DNA of 64,000 bases from JANQIO01 sp965229625 (GTDB lineage: Bacteria > Pseudomonadota > Gammaproteobacteria > Pseudomonadales > Halieaceae), in assembly GCA_965229625.1 (NCBI GenBank), contig CBDDJJ010000001.1, positions 2,294,001 through 2,358,000 on the forward strand. Direction: 5' to 3'. The position numbers and the translations under genes are program-made. The notes below the pieces were generated by a model. The model ran no database searches and was not told where the DNA came from. It worked only from the letters and a program-made list of their open reading frames with translations. Every line of letters starts with the position of its first letter. The stretch's first letter is position 1. Positions 34,783-45,370 of this stretch are shown here, one piece after another.

Positions 34783-36051
34783 TCAGGCCGTCCTGGCGGC
34801 GGCCAGCGCCTCCGGTGGTGTGAGATAGGCAGCGATCTCCGCGCGCGAATCGGCGCTGTCCTTCAGCTCCAGCCTGGCAATGGTTTGCAGGTGCACCTCG
34901 TCGGGGCCGTCGGCGTAGCGCAGCACACGGCCGGCAGTGAAGTAATCGGCGAGCGGCGTATCCGGACTGACGCCCATGGCGCCGAATACCTGCATGGCAC
35001 GATCAGCCACCCTGGTCAGCACGCCGGGGGCGACAACCTTGATCATGGAAATTTCCCTGCGGGCTGAGCGGGCACCGACCTCGTCGATCATCGATGCGGC
35101 CTTCAACACCAGTAGCCGCGCCTGTTCGATCTCGATGCGCGAACGCGCAATCCACTCACTCACGGAGCCGTGCTGGTGCAGGAACTTGCCAAAGGCCTTG
35201 CGCTCCTGGGCCCGCGCCAGCAGCAGTTCCAGGCAGACTTCGGCCATGCCGATCGCCCGCATGCAGTGGTGGATGCGGCCCGGCCCCAGCCGCGCCTGGG
35301 CGATCGAGAAGCCGTCACCTTCACCGGCGATCAGGTGATCGGCTGGCACGCGAACGTCGCGGAACAGGACTTCGGCGTGACCCTCGGGCGAGTAGTGGTT
35401 GAGCGTGGTGATATTGCGGACCACCTCGACCCCCGGCGTGTCCATGGGCACGATCACCATCGACTGCTGGCGATGTGTGTCAGCCTCGGGATCGGTTTTT
35501 CCCATGACGATAAAGAAGGCACAGTCCGGGTGGTTGGCGTTGGTGATGAACCACTTGCGGCCGTTGATGCGATAGCTGTCGCCATCCCGCGCGATGGTGG
35601 TGCAGATATTGGTGGCATCGGATGAGGCCACGTCAGGTTCGGTCATGGCGAAGGCCGAGCGAATCTCCCCGGCCAGCAGTGGCAGCAGCCAGCGCTCACG
35701 CTGCGCTTCGCTGGCGAACATGTGCAGCACTTCCATGTTGCCGGTGTCCGGGGCGTTGCAGTTGAAAACTTCCGACGCCCAGGGCACTCGGCCCATGATT
35801 TCCGCCAGCGGCGCATACTCCAGGTTAGTCAGCCGGGTGCCCGGCTCATCGTCCCGCAGTGAGGGCAGGAACAGGTTCCACAAGCCCTCGGATTGCGCCA
35901 GTGCCTTGAGGTCCGCCATGAACGATACCGGGAACTGGCCGCCGTGAACGTCCACCTGGTGGAGGGGTATGCGGGGTACGATGTGATCATCCAGGAAGCT
36001 GCGTACCCGGGCACGCAGCGCCGCCGTCCTGTCGCTGTAGTTAAAGTCCAT
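34783..36051 (-). CDS. acyl-CoA dehydrogenase (ACAD10/11-like)
   Basis: A 422-residue ACAD. Typical segments are FAMTEPDVASSDATNI (flavin contact), WFITNANHPDCAFFIVMGKT and LGPGRIHHCMRAIG. The C-terminal block AGRVLRYADGPDEVHLQTIARLEL is a hallmark of the ACAD10/ACAD11-like subgroup. That subgroup is known to work with an APH-type kinase domain on 4-hydroxyacyl-CoAs, and an APH-type kinase gene lies in the same operon. The ATG at 36049-36051 overlaps the NTF2-like stop (ATGA). Dehydrogenation versus phosphate elimination cannot be settled by eye. Confidence 0.9.
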   Translation of the reverse strand: MDFNYSDRTAALRARVRSFLDDHIVPRIPLHQVDVHGGQFPVSFMADLKALAQSEGLWNLFLPSLRDDEPGTRLTNLEYAPLAEIMGRVPWASEVFNCNAPDTGNMEVLHMFASEAQRERWLLPLLAGEIRSAFAMTEPDVASSDATNICTTIARDGDSYRINGRKWFITNANHPDCAFFIVMGKTDPEADTHRQQSMVIVPMDTPGVEVVRNITTLNHYSPEGHAEVLFRDVRVPADHLIAGEGDGFSIAQARLGPGRIHHCMRAIGMAEVCLELLLARAQERKAFGKFLHQHGSVSEWIARSRIEIEQARLLVLKAASMIDEVGARSARREISMIKVVAPGVLTRVADRAMQVFGAMGVSPDTPLADYFTAGRVLRYADGPDEVHLQTIARLELKDSADSRAEIAAYLTPPEALAAARTA

Positions 36052-36488
36052 CAGCGACTCCGGAAGGCATCACCGATGGCGGCAGTGTCATTGTGTTCCT
36101 GCAGGAAGCGGATGCGACCCTGCTCGTCGAACTTCACGACCCAGACGAAGTGCAGGTCGAACACCACGCCGGTGGGCAGGGCCTTGCCGGCCTTCTCGTA
36201 GCCGACCATAACCAGCGTGTCGCCGGTTTCGATGATGTCAAATTCCGCTACCGGGTAGTCGCCAATCTCAAAGGCCACCGCCAGTTGCTGGAAGTACTCC
36301 GCCACGCCTTCGCGTCCGTGATATTCGCCGCCAAAGGGCACGTGCTGCGGCAGGTGGTTGATCCAGACCACGTCCTCGCTGAGCAGTTCGAGAGAGGCCT
36401 CGAAGTCTTCCTTCATCGCCGTCATGTAGTTGAGCAACTGGCGGAACAGTCGCGGCGTGGAAGTGTTGTCGCTGGATACGGCTTGCAT
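36051..36488 (-). CDS. NTF2-like protein (SnoaL/limonene-epoxide-hydrolase-like fold)
   Basis: A 145-residue cytosolic protein with the SnoaL pattern: LLNYMTAMKEDFEASLELLSEDVVW, then GREGVAEYFQQLAVAF and VVKFDEQGRIRFLQEHND. It is translationally coupled to the ACAD gene by an ATGA overlap and follows the SDR gene by nine bases, within the CoA operon. It may be an isomerase or hydrolase step, or a subunit of one of its neighbours. Start ATG 36488 follows TAGGAGA at good spacing. The reaction is unknown. Confidence 0.8.
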   Translation of the reverse strand: MQAVSSDNTSTPRLFRQLLNYMTAMKEDFEASLELLSEDVVWINHLPQHVPFGGEYHGREGVAEYFQQLAVAFEIGDYPVAEFDIIETGDTLVMVGYEKAGKALPTGVVFDLHFVWVVKFDEQGRIRFLQEHNDTAAIGDAFRSR

Positions 36489-36497
36489 GATGTTCTC

Positions 36498-37271
36498 CTA
36501 GAGGCGAGTGGCGGTCATACCGCCATCCACAGTGATGGTTTCTCCGTTGATGTAGCTGCCCGCGTCGGACACCAGGGTGAGGGCGATATCAGCCATCTCC
36601 TCCGGTTCCGCGTGGCGCTTGAGCGGGATTGCACGCACCGCGTCGGCGTAAAAGTCCGGGTTGTCGAACAGGGCGCTGGCGAAGGCCGTGCGGGTCAATC
36701 CCGGTAGCAATGCGTTGACGCGGATATTGTGTTCGCCGCATTCCGCGGCGAAGGCGCGGGTCATGTTGATGACGGCGGCCTTGCTGATGGCATAGATCCC
36801 CTGGCCGGGGCTGGGCTGCAGGCCGGCAATCGACGCGGTATTGAGCATGGCGCCACCTCCCTGCTCGCGCATCATGCGACCCGCCTCCACCGACATGAAA
36901 AAGTAGCCGCGCAGATTCACCTCCACGGTCTTTTCGAAGGCGCCGGGGTCGGTATCGAGGATGTGACCGAAATAGGGGTTGGTGGCAGCGTTGTTGACCA
37001 GGATATCGAGGCGGCCATGGCGCTCGCGCAAGTGCTCGAACAGCGCACGGATATCCTCCATATTGCCAACGTGACAAGGCGCGGCTTCCGCCATACCGCC
37101 GTCGGCGTTGATGGCATCAGCTACTGCCTGGCACCCCTCCAGCCTGCGGCTGGACACAATGACGGTCGCACCGTGCTGGGCCAGGCGCCGGGCGATGGCC
37201 TCACCGATGCCGCGGCTGGCGCCGGTCACCACGGCTACCTTGCCGCCCAGGTCAAAACTGCTGGCGCTCAT
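36498..37271 (-). CDS. SDR family oxidoreductase
   Basis: A 257-residue classical SDR. The cofactor loop is TGASRGIGEAIA, followed by NNAATNP, the catalytic Ser in NTASIAGLQP and the YAISK motif. The C-terminus is typical (GETITVDGGMTATRL). Such enzymes oxidise or reduce hydroxyacyl or ketoacyl intermediates; in this operon a 3-hydroxyacyl-CoA step is plausible. It overlaps the upstream kinase-like gene by four bases. Confidence 0.92.
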   Translation of the reverse strand: MSASSFDLGGKVAVVTGASRGIGEAIARRLAQHGATVIVSSRRLEGCQAVADAINADGGMAEAAPCHVGNMEDIRALFEHLRERHGRLDILVNNAATNPYFGHILDTDPGAFEKTVEVNLRGYFFMSVEAGRMMREQGGGAMLNTASIAGLQPSPGQGIYAISKAAVINMTRAFAAECGEHNIRVNALLPGLTRTAFASALFDNPDFYADAVRAIPLKRHAEPEEMADIALTLVSDAGSYINGETITVDGGMTATRL

Positions 37272-38297
37272 GCCGCCTCTCCCATCACGGCTGCGCCCTG
37301 CTCCGCCAGGGTCTTGCAGATATTGCCGCGGGCGGCCGCGCTGCTGTCGGAGGCGTTGCCGTTGAGGCCGCGCTGGTATACGCCCTGGGCAATGACCGCC
37401 AGCCGGAAGTAGGCGAAGGCCAGGTAGAAGTTCCAGCCCGGGATATCGCCGAGCCCGCGTTCCTGGCAGTACAGCGCCACCATTTGCTGCTCGCTGGGGA
37501 TGCCCAACGGCACACGATCAACGCCGGCCAGCCCTTTCAGAGTCGCCAGTTGCGGCAGCCGCAGGCACATACACAGGTAGGCCAGGTCGGCCAGCGGATC
37601 ACCGAGGGTAGCCAGCTCCCAGTCGAGCAGGCCGATCACCCGGGGTTCCCGGGTATGCAGCATCAGGTTGTCCAGGCGGTAGTCGCCGTGCACCAGGGAC
37701 GGCCGGGCAGGTTCCGGCGGCAGGGACTTTGCCAGCCACTGCAGCAGCGCTTCCAGCGCCGCTATGTGCTCGGTTTCCGAAGCCCGGTACTGGCGCGTCC
37801 AGCGCGACAGCTGGCGTTCGTAGAATCCCGATCGCGGACCAAATTCACCGAGCCCTACCTGGTCCACATTCACCCGGTGCAGGCGTGCCAATACTTTCAC
37901 CTGCTCAGCGTAGAGGTCAGCGCGCTCGCGGGGCTGCCAGCCCGGCAGCGCCGGGTCCCAGGCAATACGCCCGTCGAGGAACTCCATCAGGTAGAACACC
38001 GAACCGATAACGCTTTCATCAAGACAGAGGTGCAGCGCCCTGGCGGCCGGGACATCGCTCCCCGCCAGCGCCTGCAGCACGGCGAACTCGCGATCCACCG
38101 CGTGGGCAGAGGCCAGCAGGGCACCCGGGGGCTTGCAGCGCAGCACATAGTCTCCGCTGGCCGCCTGCAGGCGAAACGTCGGGTTGGATTGGCCGCCGGA
38201 GAACTTCTCCAGTTGCAACGGCCCGTGGAAGCCCGGCAGCTCCCGCTCCAGGTAGGCGGCCAGGCGCTCTGTATCGAGTTGAAATCGCAGCGCCGGT

Positions 38298-38305
<8 letters not shown>
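37268..38305 (-). CDS. APH-type phosphotransferase (LvaA/ACAD10-11 kinase-like)
   Basis: A 345-residue kinase of the aminoglycoside-phosphotransferase fold. The Lys/ATP region is KFSGGQSNPTFRLQ and YVLRCKPPGALL. The catalytic loop is HGDYRLDNLMLH and the metal-binding Asp is in VIGLLDWELATLGDP. This subgroup occurs with acyl-CoA dehydrogenases and phosphorylates 4-hydroxyacyl-CoAs in levulinate catabolism and in ACAD10/11. The ATG at 38303-38305 overlaps the ligase gene by eight bases; an in-frame extension to 38395 is spurious. It is very unlikely to be an antibiotic-resistance gene in this context. Confidence 0.85.
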
Positions 38306-39947
<1,642 letters not shown>

Positions 39948-39978
39948 GGCTTACTCCGTTCTTGGCTTCACAGCGGTT

Positions 39979-40004
39979 GAAAAAGCCCGGCGCCGGAGCG
40001 CCGG
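39979..40004 (-). terminator. rho-independent terminator of TonB receptor gene
   Basis: On the minus strand a perfect 7-pair stem, CCGGCGC with GCGCCGG, and a 4-base loop is followed by GGGCTTTTTC. It lies 55 bases past the TonB receptor stop and separates it from the CoA operon that starts at 39947. Confidence 0.75.
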
Positions 40005-40058
40005 TCAAGAGGACAGGAGTCCATCGCCGACATGACCGGACGATGGCGCTCACGCACG

Positions 40059-42281
40059 TCAAAAGTTGAAGGTAAAGTCCACGCCGTAGGTTCGCGGCGC
40101 ACCGACCGTGGCGCGCACGGCGGTGGCGAAACTGACCACCTCGTCGAAGTACTCTTCATCGCTGAGGTTGTTACCCCAGGCAGCAATGCTCCAGCGATCA
40201 TCCGCCGAGTGGTAGGCAATGCGGGCGTTGACCAGGCTGTAGCTGTCCTGCTCGTTCTCGTCGATGCGATTGCTGGCATCACCCGGGATCAGGTCAAAGT
40301 CGTACTCGCCGGTGTAGGAATAGGTGACGGTCAGCGGCACGTAGGCACCGCCGGCCAGCTGCCACTCGTAGTTGAGGGACAGGAAGCCTGAGAACCCGGG
40401 TGCGCGGATCAGCTCGTCGCCCTCGGCGTCGTAGTTGACCGCTGTCACCACGGCACCGGGGAAGGTGGTGGTGTTGTAGACGTTGGGTGTTGCCTGGTAG
40501 TCGGTGTATTCCGAATCCATCAGGTTGAAACCGGCCGCCACGGACAAGGCCGCGGTGGGCGCCCAGGTGATATCGGCGTCCAGGCCATAGGCCTCTGCCC
40601 CACCCGCGTTTTCTACCGGGATGACGATGCCGACATTGGGCACCAGGCCGGCGTTGCGGTTTACCTGCAGGTCTTCGTAGTCGTAGAAGTAGGCGGCAGC
40701 ACTGACCCGGAGCGTATCGTCGAGCAGGTCTGCCTTCACCCCCAGTTCATACATATCCAGGGTTTCCTGGTCCACCGAGGCATCGGAAAAGCCGACCACG
40801 TAGGGGTAGGCAAAGCCACCGCTCTTGAAGCCCATCTTGTAGGTGGCATAGGCCATACCGGTATCCCAGTCGTACTGCAGCGTGGCGGTGGGCGTGAACT
40901 CGTCCCAGCTATCGCTGTCGCTGACCGGCCCGTTAGGCGACTCGGCGGTGATGTCCTTGTCCTCTTCGCTGTAGCGGCCGCCGAGGGTCAGGGACCAGGC
41001 ATCGTTGAAGGCATAGGTGGCCTGGCCGTAGACCGCCCAGGCCTCAACATCGAGGTCGCTACGTGGGCTGACCACGGTCTGGAACCCGGCCACCACCAGG
41101 TCGCGAGCGTCAAAAGTCAGTTGGTAGTCACCCTCTGACTCGAAGTAGTAGACGCCGGCCACCCAGCTCAGTGGGCCGTCCGTGTCCGATACCAGCTGGA
41201 ACTCCTGGCTGAAGGCTTCGTTGTTTTCCTCGTCATAGACGTCGGAGAACACGCCGGCAGAGGCATCGAAGTCAGCAGTATTGGTTTCGCTGTCGGTATC
41301 CTGGTAGGTGCTCATGGAGGAGAAGATGGCTTTGTCGAGCTGCACATCGACGCGCAGTTGGGCATTGAACATCTCAATTTCGTTGTCGCCGTCGACGCCG
41401 GAGCGCACTTCATCCTGCTCTTTACCCGTCTCGAAGGTATTGCCGAAGGGCGGGAAGCGACCCGGGCCTTCTGCCCAGCTGTTACCGATCGCACCTGGCA
41501 GGTTGCCCAGCACCGACTTGCTGGAAGTAATATCGATGGTCTCGGCGCCCATGGTGTCTGCACGCTTGGTGTAATCCAGTGCCAGCTTGGCGGTGACCGC
41601 GTCAGTGGCATCCCACACCAGTTTGCTGCGGTAGGTCTGGGTATCCAGGTCGTCGAGGTCATCCTGGCCCTGCACCTCCTGCTCACCGAAGCCATCACGC
41701 TGGCGGTGCAACACAGAGAAGTTGGCATACAGGTTGTCTGTGAGCCCGCCCTGGGTGTAGCCCGACAGGCCGAAATAACCAAAGTTGCCGGCGGACAGCT
41801 TGAGGCGTGCCTCGAACTCATCCGTGGGGTCACGGGTGATCACGCGAATGGCGCCGCCGGTGGCATTACGCCCGTAGAGGGTGCCTTGCGGGCCCTTGAG
41901 GACTTCGATGCGTTCGATATCCGGCAGCTCCATGATGCTGCCTGTCGGGCGCGAGTAGTACTGGTCGTCCACATAAGTCGCCACACTGGGCTCGAGGCCG
42001 AGCAGTGACAGGGTGGTACCAATGCCGCGAATGAAAGGCTGGGCAACGGTGCCCCGGTTATTGAACACCAGGCTGGGGGTCACTACCGCCAGTGCCTGTG
42101 TGTCAGCGACACCGAAGGCTTCCAACTGGTCGCCCTGGAAAGCGGAAACTGCCACCGGGACATCCTGCAGGCTCTCGGAGCGTTTTTGTGCCGTGACCAG
42201 CACTTCTTCCAATTGTGCCTGGGCGTTGATAGAAAGCGTGGCGCCGACGGCCAGCGCAAGGTAGCGGTGCTTGAAAAGCAT
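40059..42281 (-). CDS. TonB-dependent receptor
   Basis: A 740-residue receptor. The signal peptide is LALAVGATLSINAQAQ. The plug starts EEVLVTAQKRSESLQDVPVAVSAF and continues with IERIEVLKGPQGTLYGRNATGGAIRV. The barrel ends TYGVDFTFNF with a terminal Phe. The promoter gap of 204 bases holds AT-rich palindromes shared with the GntR and molybdoenzyme promoters, so this receptor is probably co-regulated with that locus. It has its own terminator downstream and is therefore separate from the CoA-ligase operon, although that operon lies directly behind it. Confidence 0.93.
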   Translation of the reverse strand: MLFKHRYLALAVGATLSINAQAQLEEVLVTAQKRSESLQDVPVAVSAFQGDQLEAFGVADTQALAVVTPSLVFNNRGTVAQPFIRGIGTTLSLLGLEPSVATYVDDQYYSRPTGSIMELPDIERIEVLKGPQGTLYGRNATGGAIRVITRDPTDEFEARLKLSAGNFGYFGLSGYTQGGLTDNLYANFSVLHRQRDGFGEQEVQGQDDLDDLDTQTYRSKLVWDATDAVTAKLALDYTKRADTMGAETIDITSSKSVLGNLPGAIGNSWAEGPGRFPPFGNTFETGKEQDEVRSGVDGDNEIEMFNAQLRVDVQLDKAIFSSMSTYQDTDSETNTADFDASAGVFSDVYDEENNEAFSQEFQLVSDTDGPLSWVAGVYYFESEGDYQLTFDARDLVVAGFQTVVSPRSDLDVEAWAVYGQATYAFNDAWSLTLGGRYSEEDKDITAESPNGPVSDSDSWDEFTPTATLQYDWDTGMAYATYKMGFKSGGFAYPYVVGFSDASVDQETLDMYELGVKADLLDDTLRVSAAAYFYDYEDLQVNRNAGLVPNVGIVIPVENAGGAEAYGLDADITWAPTAALSVAAGFNLMDSEYTDYQATPNVYNTTTFPGAVVTAVNYDAEGDELIRAPGFSGFLSLNYEWQLAGGAYVPLTVTYSYTGEYDFDLIPGDASNRIDENEQDSYSLVNARIAYHSADDRWSIAAWGNNLSDEEYFDEVVSFATAVRATVGAPRTYGVDFTFNF

Positions 42282-42318
42282 GGCAAAAACCCCGTGTTGT
42301 TATAAATTCAGCGGTAAA

Positions 42319-42328
42319 TCTTATAATA
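42319..42328. promoter_or_regulatory. candidate operator, TCTTATAATA
   Basis: One mismatch to the TATTATAATA core. It lies about 38 bases upstream of the TonB receptor start in the shared TonB receptor/amidase promoter gap. Confidence 0.45.
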
Positions 42329-42368
42329 TTTTGCGAAATCTAACCGCAGGTGCCTGCCGTGTCAACAT

Positions 42369-42382
42369 TTTATTATAATAAA
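42369..42382. promoter_or_regulatory. candidate operator, perfect palindrome TTTATTATAATAAA
   Basis: A 14-base perfect palindrome in the middle of the TonB receptor/amidase gap, flanked by ACATT and AATGT half-sites. The AT stretch is striking in this GC-rich window. Confidence 0.5.
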
Positions 42383-42465
42383 TGTGGATTTTTAGCCGAT
42401 TTACCGCTTTAATTGGCACCTAATTTATAACAAATGCAGTTTGCCACTGCTTAGTAACAAACTTT

Positions 42466-42475
42466 TATTATAAGA
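42466..42475. promoter_or_regulatory. candidate operator, TATTATAAGA
   Basis: One mismatch to the core. It lies 11 bases upstream of the amidase start, directly before the AGAGGA ribosome site. Confidence 0.4.
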
Positions 42476-42485
42476 GGACAGACAA

Positions 42486-43907
42486 ATGGCAGAGCTTGCT
42501 CTCGAAGGCATCAGCACCCTGGGCCGCGCCTTGCGTAGTGGCGAGATTACCGCTCAGGCGCTGACCGAACACATGCTGCAGCGCATTTCCGCGCTGAATC
42601 CCACGCTACATGCCTTTAACAGCGTTACCACTGAGCGCGCGCTGGCGCAGGCCACGCTGGCGGACAGTGAACTGGCTGCGGGTCAGGACCGCGGGCCGCT
42701 GCACGGCATACCGCTGGCGGTGAAAGACCTGCTGGATATCGCCGGCCAACCCACGACTGCCTCTTCAACCATCCTCGCCGGCCGGGTCGCCGAGCGCTCG
42801 GCCACTGCCGTTCACAAGCTGGAAGCTGCCGGCGCGGTTTGTCTGGGTAAGCTGAACATGACCGAGTTTGCTCTCTCCGGTTACCACCCGGATCTGCCGG
42901 TGCCGGTCAACCCCTGGCATGCGGATCACTGGGCGGGGGTCTCATCCAGCGGCTCCGGCGTCGCCGTGGCCGCGCGCCTGGCCTTTGCCACCCTGGGCTC
43001 GGATACCGGCGGCTCTATCCGCCTGCCGGCTGCGGCCAACGGCGTGGTGGGTCTCAAACCCACCTATGGTCGCGTCAGCCGCAGTGGCGCGTTTCCCCTG
43101 GCGGAATCCCTGGACCACATCGGCCCGCTGGCCAACTCGGTAGAAGATGCTGCCCTGGTGCTGAATGCCATCGCCGGCTATGACCCGGGGGACCCCACCT
43201 CGCTGCAATGCGCTGACGAAGATTTTACTCGCCACATCGGCGCTGATATCAAGGGCCTGCGCATCGGTATCGATGCCACCTACAACGCCCAGGTCGACCC
43301 GGCCGTGGCCGCTGCACTGGCGGACGCCGCGGACACCCTGGCGGGACTCGGCGCAGAGATTGTCGATGTGAGTGTGCAGGGCATCGAAGAAGGCGCCGAG
43401 CACTGGTTCACGCTGACAGCCATTGAAGCGGCCTTGCACCACACGGGACTCTACCCGGAACGCGCCGCAGACTACGGGCCGGTGTTCCGCAGCCTGCTTG
43501 AGCACGGCCACAGCGTCGACGGTCTGGCCGTGTCACGCGCCTACACCGCGCGCGGCCGGGTCAGCCAGGTGCTGCGCGATGCCTTCGGCGCCATGGATGC
43601 CCTGCTCTGCCCCTCCCTGGCGGGTCCACCGCCCGCGCTGGCAGAGTTCCCACCGCAGCTGGTGATACCGCCTGAGGCGGTGGCCCCCGTGGTGCTGTAC
43701 CAGGCGCCGTTCAATTTCTCGGGCAACCCGACCCTGTCGGTGCCCATGGGGTTTGCCGGCGACAGCCTGCCCCTGAGCCTGCAACTGGTCGGCCGACACG
43801 GCGAGGAGGCCCTGCTTGCCAGTCTCGGCCACGCCTTTGAGCAGGCCACGGAATTTCATCAACGCATTGCACCGGGCGCGGACATGCCGCAGGCACCGGC
43901 GAGTTGA
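42486..43907 (+). CDS. amidase signature family hydrolase
   Basis: A 473-residue amidase of the Ser-cisSer-Lys type. Lys80 lies in LAVKDLLD, the cis-Ser group is GVSSSGSGVAV (residues 151-161) and the nucleophile Ser177 lies in SDTGGSIRLPAAANG. It hydrolyses amides, but the substrate cannot be told from sequence. No signal peptide is seen, so it is cytosolic. The ATG at 42486 follows AGAGGA. It is followed 20 bases later by an NTF2-like gene in the same direction. An AT-rich palindrome overlaps its promoter, tying it to the adjacent GntR regulon. Confidence 0.92.
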   Translation: MAELALEGISTLGRALRSGEITAQALTEHMLQRISALNPTLHAFNSVTTERALAQATLADSELAAGQDRGPLHGIPLAVKDLLDIAGQPTTASSTILAGRVAERSATAVHKLEAAGAVCLGKLNMTEFALSGYHPDLPVPVNPWHADHWAGVSSSGSGVAVAARLAFATLGSDTGGSIRLPAAANGVVGLKPTYGRVSRSGAFPLAESLDHIGPLANSVEDAALVLNAIAGYDPGDPTSLQCADEDFTRHIGADIKGLRIGIDATYNAQVDPAVAAALADAADTLAGLGAEIVDVSVQGIEEGAEHWFTLTAIEAALHHTGLYPERAADYGPVFRSLLEHGHSVDGLAVSRAYTARGRVSQVLRDAFGAMDALLCPSLAGPPPALAEFPPQLVIPPEAVAPVVLYQAPFNFSGNPTLSVPMGFAGDSLPLSLQLVGRHGEEALLASLGHAFEQATEFHQRIAPGADMPQAPAS

Positions 43908-43927
43908 ACACCAAGGAGAGCATCACC

Positions 43928-44395
43928 ATGACCACTTCACTGGAGCAACAGGTCCAGCGCCTCATCGACATCGAGGACATCAAGCAGCTGAAAGCGCGCT
44001 ACGCCGCCGCCTGTGACAATGATTACAATCCGGACCAGCTCGCCCCGCTGTTCGCGGAGGACGCCATCTGGGATGGCAGCATCCTCGGTTACGCCGAGGG
44101 TCGGCAGGGCATCCACGATTTCTTCTCGGCATCGAGCGAGCTTGTGCCCTTCGCGGTACACCAGGTGTCTAACCCGCTGATCGAGATCGACGGCGACCAG
44201 GCCACCGGCCAGTGGTACCTGTGGCAACCCATGGTCTTCCAGGGCCAGGCCCTGTGGCTGTCAGCCACGTATGAAGATCGCTATGTGCGGCAGGACGGCC
44301 AGTGGCTGTACCAACACCTCAAGCTGAACATCCGCATGCTGACGCCCTACGAGGAAGGCCCCGCGAAAACGCGAATCATCGAAGTCGAGCTTTAG
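43928..44395 (+). CDS. NTF2-like / SnoaL-like protein
   Basis: A 155-residue protein with the start MTTSLEQQVQRLIDIEDIKQ, then RYAAACDNDYNPDQLAPLFAE and the C-terminal DRYVRQDGQWLYQHLKL. This is the SnoaL-like polyketide-cyclase/dehydratase fold (SnoaL_4 type). The ATG at 43928 has AAGGAGA at ideal spacing. It follows the amidase by 20 bases and is presumably in its operon. The partner relationship suggests an isomerase, dehydratase or hydrolase step on the amidase product. No exact reaction is assigned. Confidence 0.85.
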   Translation: MTTSLEQQVQRLIDIEDIKQLKARYAAACDNDYNPDQLAPLFAEDAIWDGSILGYAEGRQGIHDFFSASSELVPFAVHQVSNPLIEIDGDQATGQWYLWQPMVFQGQALWLSATYEDRYVRQDGQWLYQHLKLNIRMLTPYEEGPAKTRIIEVEL

Positions 44396-44408
44396 GGAGC
44401 GGGCACCC

Positions 44409-45263
44409 TTAGGCGCTGCGGTGATGCACCCAGGGAGCACCCGGGTCGGGCCGCTCCCCGGCGATCAGGGCATCTGACCAGTCGATGTGATACTGGTAGG
44501 CAGCGGTGGCGCCGTCCACGTCGCCGGCCAGCACGGCGTCGGTAACCCGCTGGTGATTACGCACGTAAGCCGCCGCATAATCCTGCATGGGGATGTACTC
44601 GGGGAAGAAAATTGCCCAGAAGAAGATGCCCAGCCGCCGGGTGGCCTCGTTGAGCTCGGGCATATTCGCTACCTCATGCATCACCATGTGATAGCGCAGC
44701 AAGACCATGATGAAGTCGAAGCCACCCAGGGTGCCGGCTTTCTCACGGATCAACTCCATGGCGTCTTCCACCAGGCCGGGAGACTCCGGGTGCGCGCTGA
44801 TCTTGCTGGCCGCAAAGCCGACACCCAGCTTGCCGATAGCGCCGTGGATTTCCCACCAGTTGCGCACTTCATCGCGGTTCAGGGTACGAATGCGGGCGCC
44901 CTTGCCCGCCGTCAGGTCAATCACGCCTTCGCCGGCAAGAATGTGAATGGCCTCGCGCACCGGCACGATACTCACTTCCAGTTCTTCCGAGAGCTGGCGC
45001 GCGTTCACCTTCTGGCCCGGCTGGTAGCGCCCATCCAGCAGGCCCTCAATGATCTTGCGCAGCACGCGGTCAGAGGAATCCCGGCCCGTGGCCAGGCTGT
45101 CGAAAATATCCGGAAAGCTGCTGTCGGTGATGGACGCCAAGGGATCCCCTGTCAGCGGCCGTCGCGCAGCCGCCTTGTTCTGCCTGGTTGTAGCAGGCGT
45201 ATTGTCGACGGATTCTAACTCCAAGCCTCGGTCCTCACCAGTTGCGGCCCCGGGGCCAGGCAT
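44409..45263 (-). CDS. GntR-family transcriptional regulator (FCD-like)
   Basis: A 284-residue regulator. After about 60 low-complexity residues comes a GntR winged helix: SDRVLRKIIEGLLDGRYQPG, then VNARQLSEELEVSIVPVREAI, then GVIDLTAGKGARIRTL. The C-terminal half is all helical and FCD-like (RYHMVMHEVANMPELNEATRR), suggesting an effector pocket. The start chosen is ATG 45263; an in-frame GTG at 45320 would run through an AT-rich palindrome that is more likely its own operator. It is divergent from the molybdoenzyme operon and convergent with the amidase pair, so it probably controls all of them. Confidence 0.88.
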   Translation of the reverse strand: MPGPGAATGEDRGLELESVDNTPATTRQNKAAARRPLTGDPLASITDSSFPDIFDSLATGRDSSDRVLRKIIEGLLDGRYQPGQKVNARQLSEELEVSIVPVREAIHILAGEGVIDLTAGKGARIRTLNRDEVRNWWEIHGAIGKLGVGFAASKISAHPESPGLVEDAMELIREKAGTLGGFDFIMVLLRYHMVMHEVANMPELNEATRRLGIFFWAIFFPEYIPMQDYAAAYVRNHQRVTDAVLAGDVDGATAAYQYHIDWSDALIAGERPDPGAPWVHHRSA

Positions 45264-45293
45264 TGTGCCCGGGAAATGCCTCAATTCACTTAT

Positions 45294-45303
45294 TATTATA
45301 AAA
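45294..45303. promoter_or_regulatory. candidate operator, TATTATAAAA
   Basis: One mismatch to the TATTATAATA core, 31 bases upstream of the GntR start. It suggests autoregulation. Confidence 0.4.
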
Positions 45304-45345
45304 AAAGCTTGTAAATACACGCTCTAAAGCTAAAATATCTGCGTT

Positions 45346-45355
45346 TATTATAATA
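45346..45355. promoter_or_regulatory. candidate operator overlapping -10, TATTATAATA
   Basis: A perfect core 16 bases before the ATG of the molybdoenzyme alpha gene. It contains TATAAT at 45349-45354. A -10 here would give a very short leader, and a regulator bound here would block RNA polymerase. Confidence 0.5.
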
Positions 45356-45370
45356 TTTACGGAAAAACGC

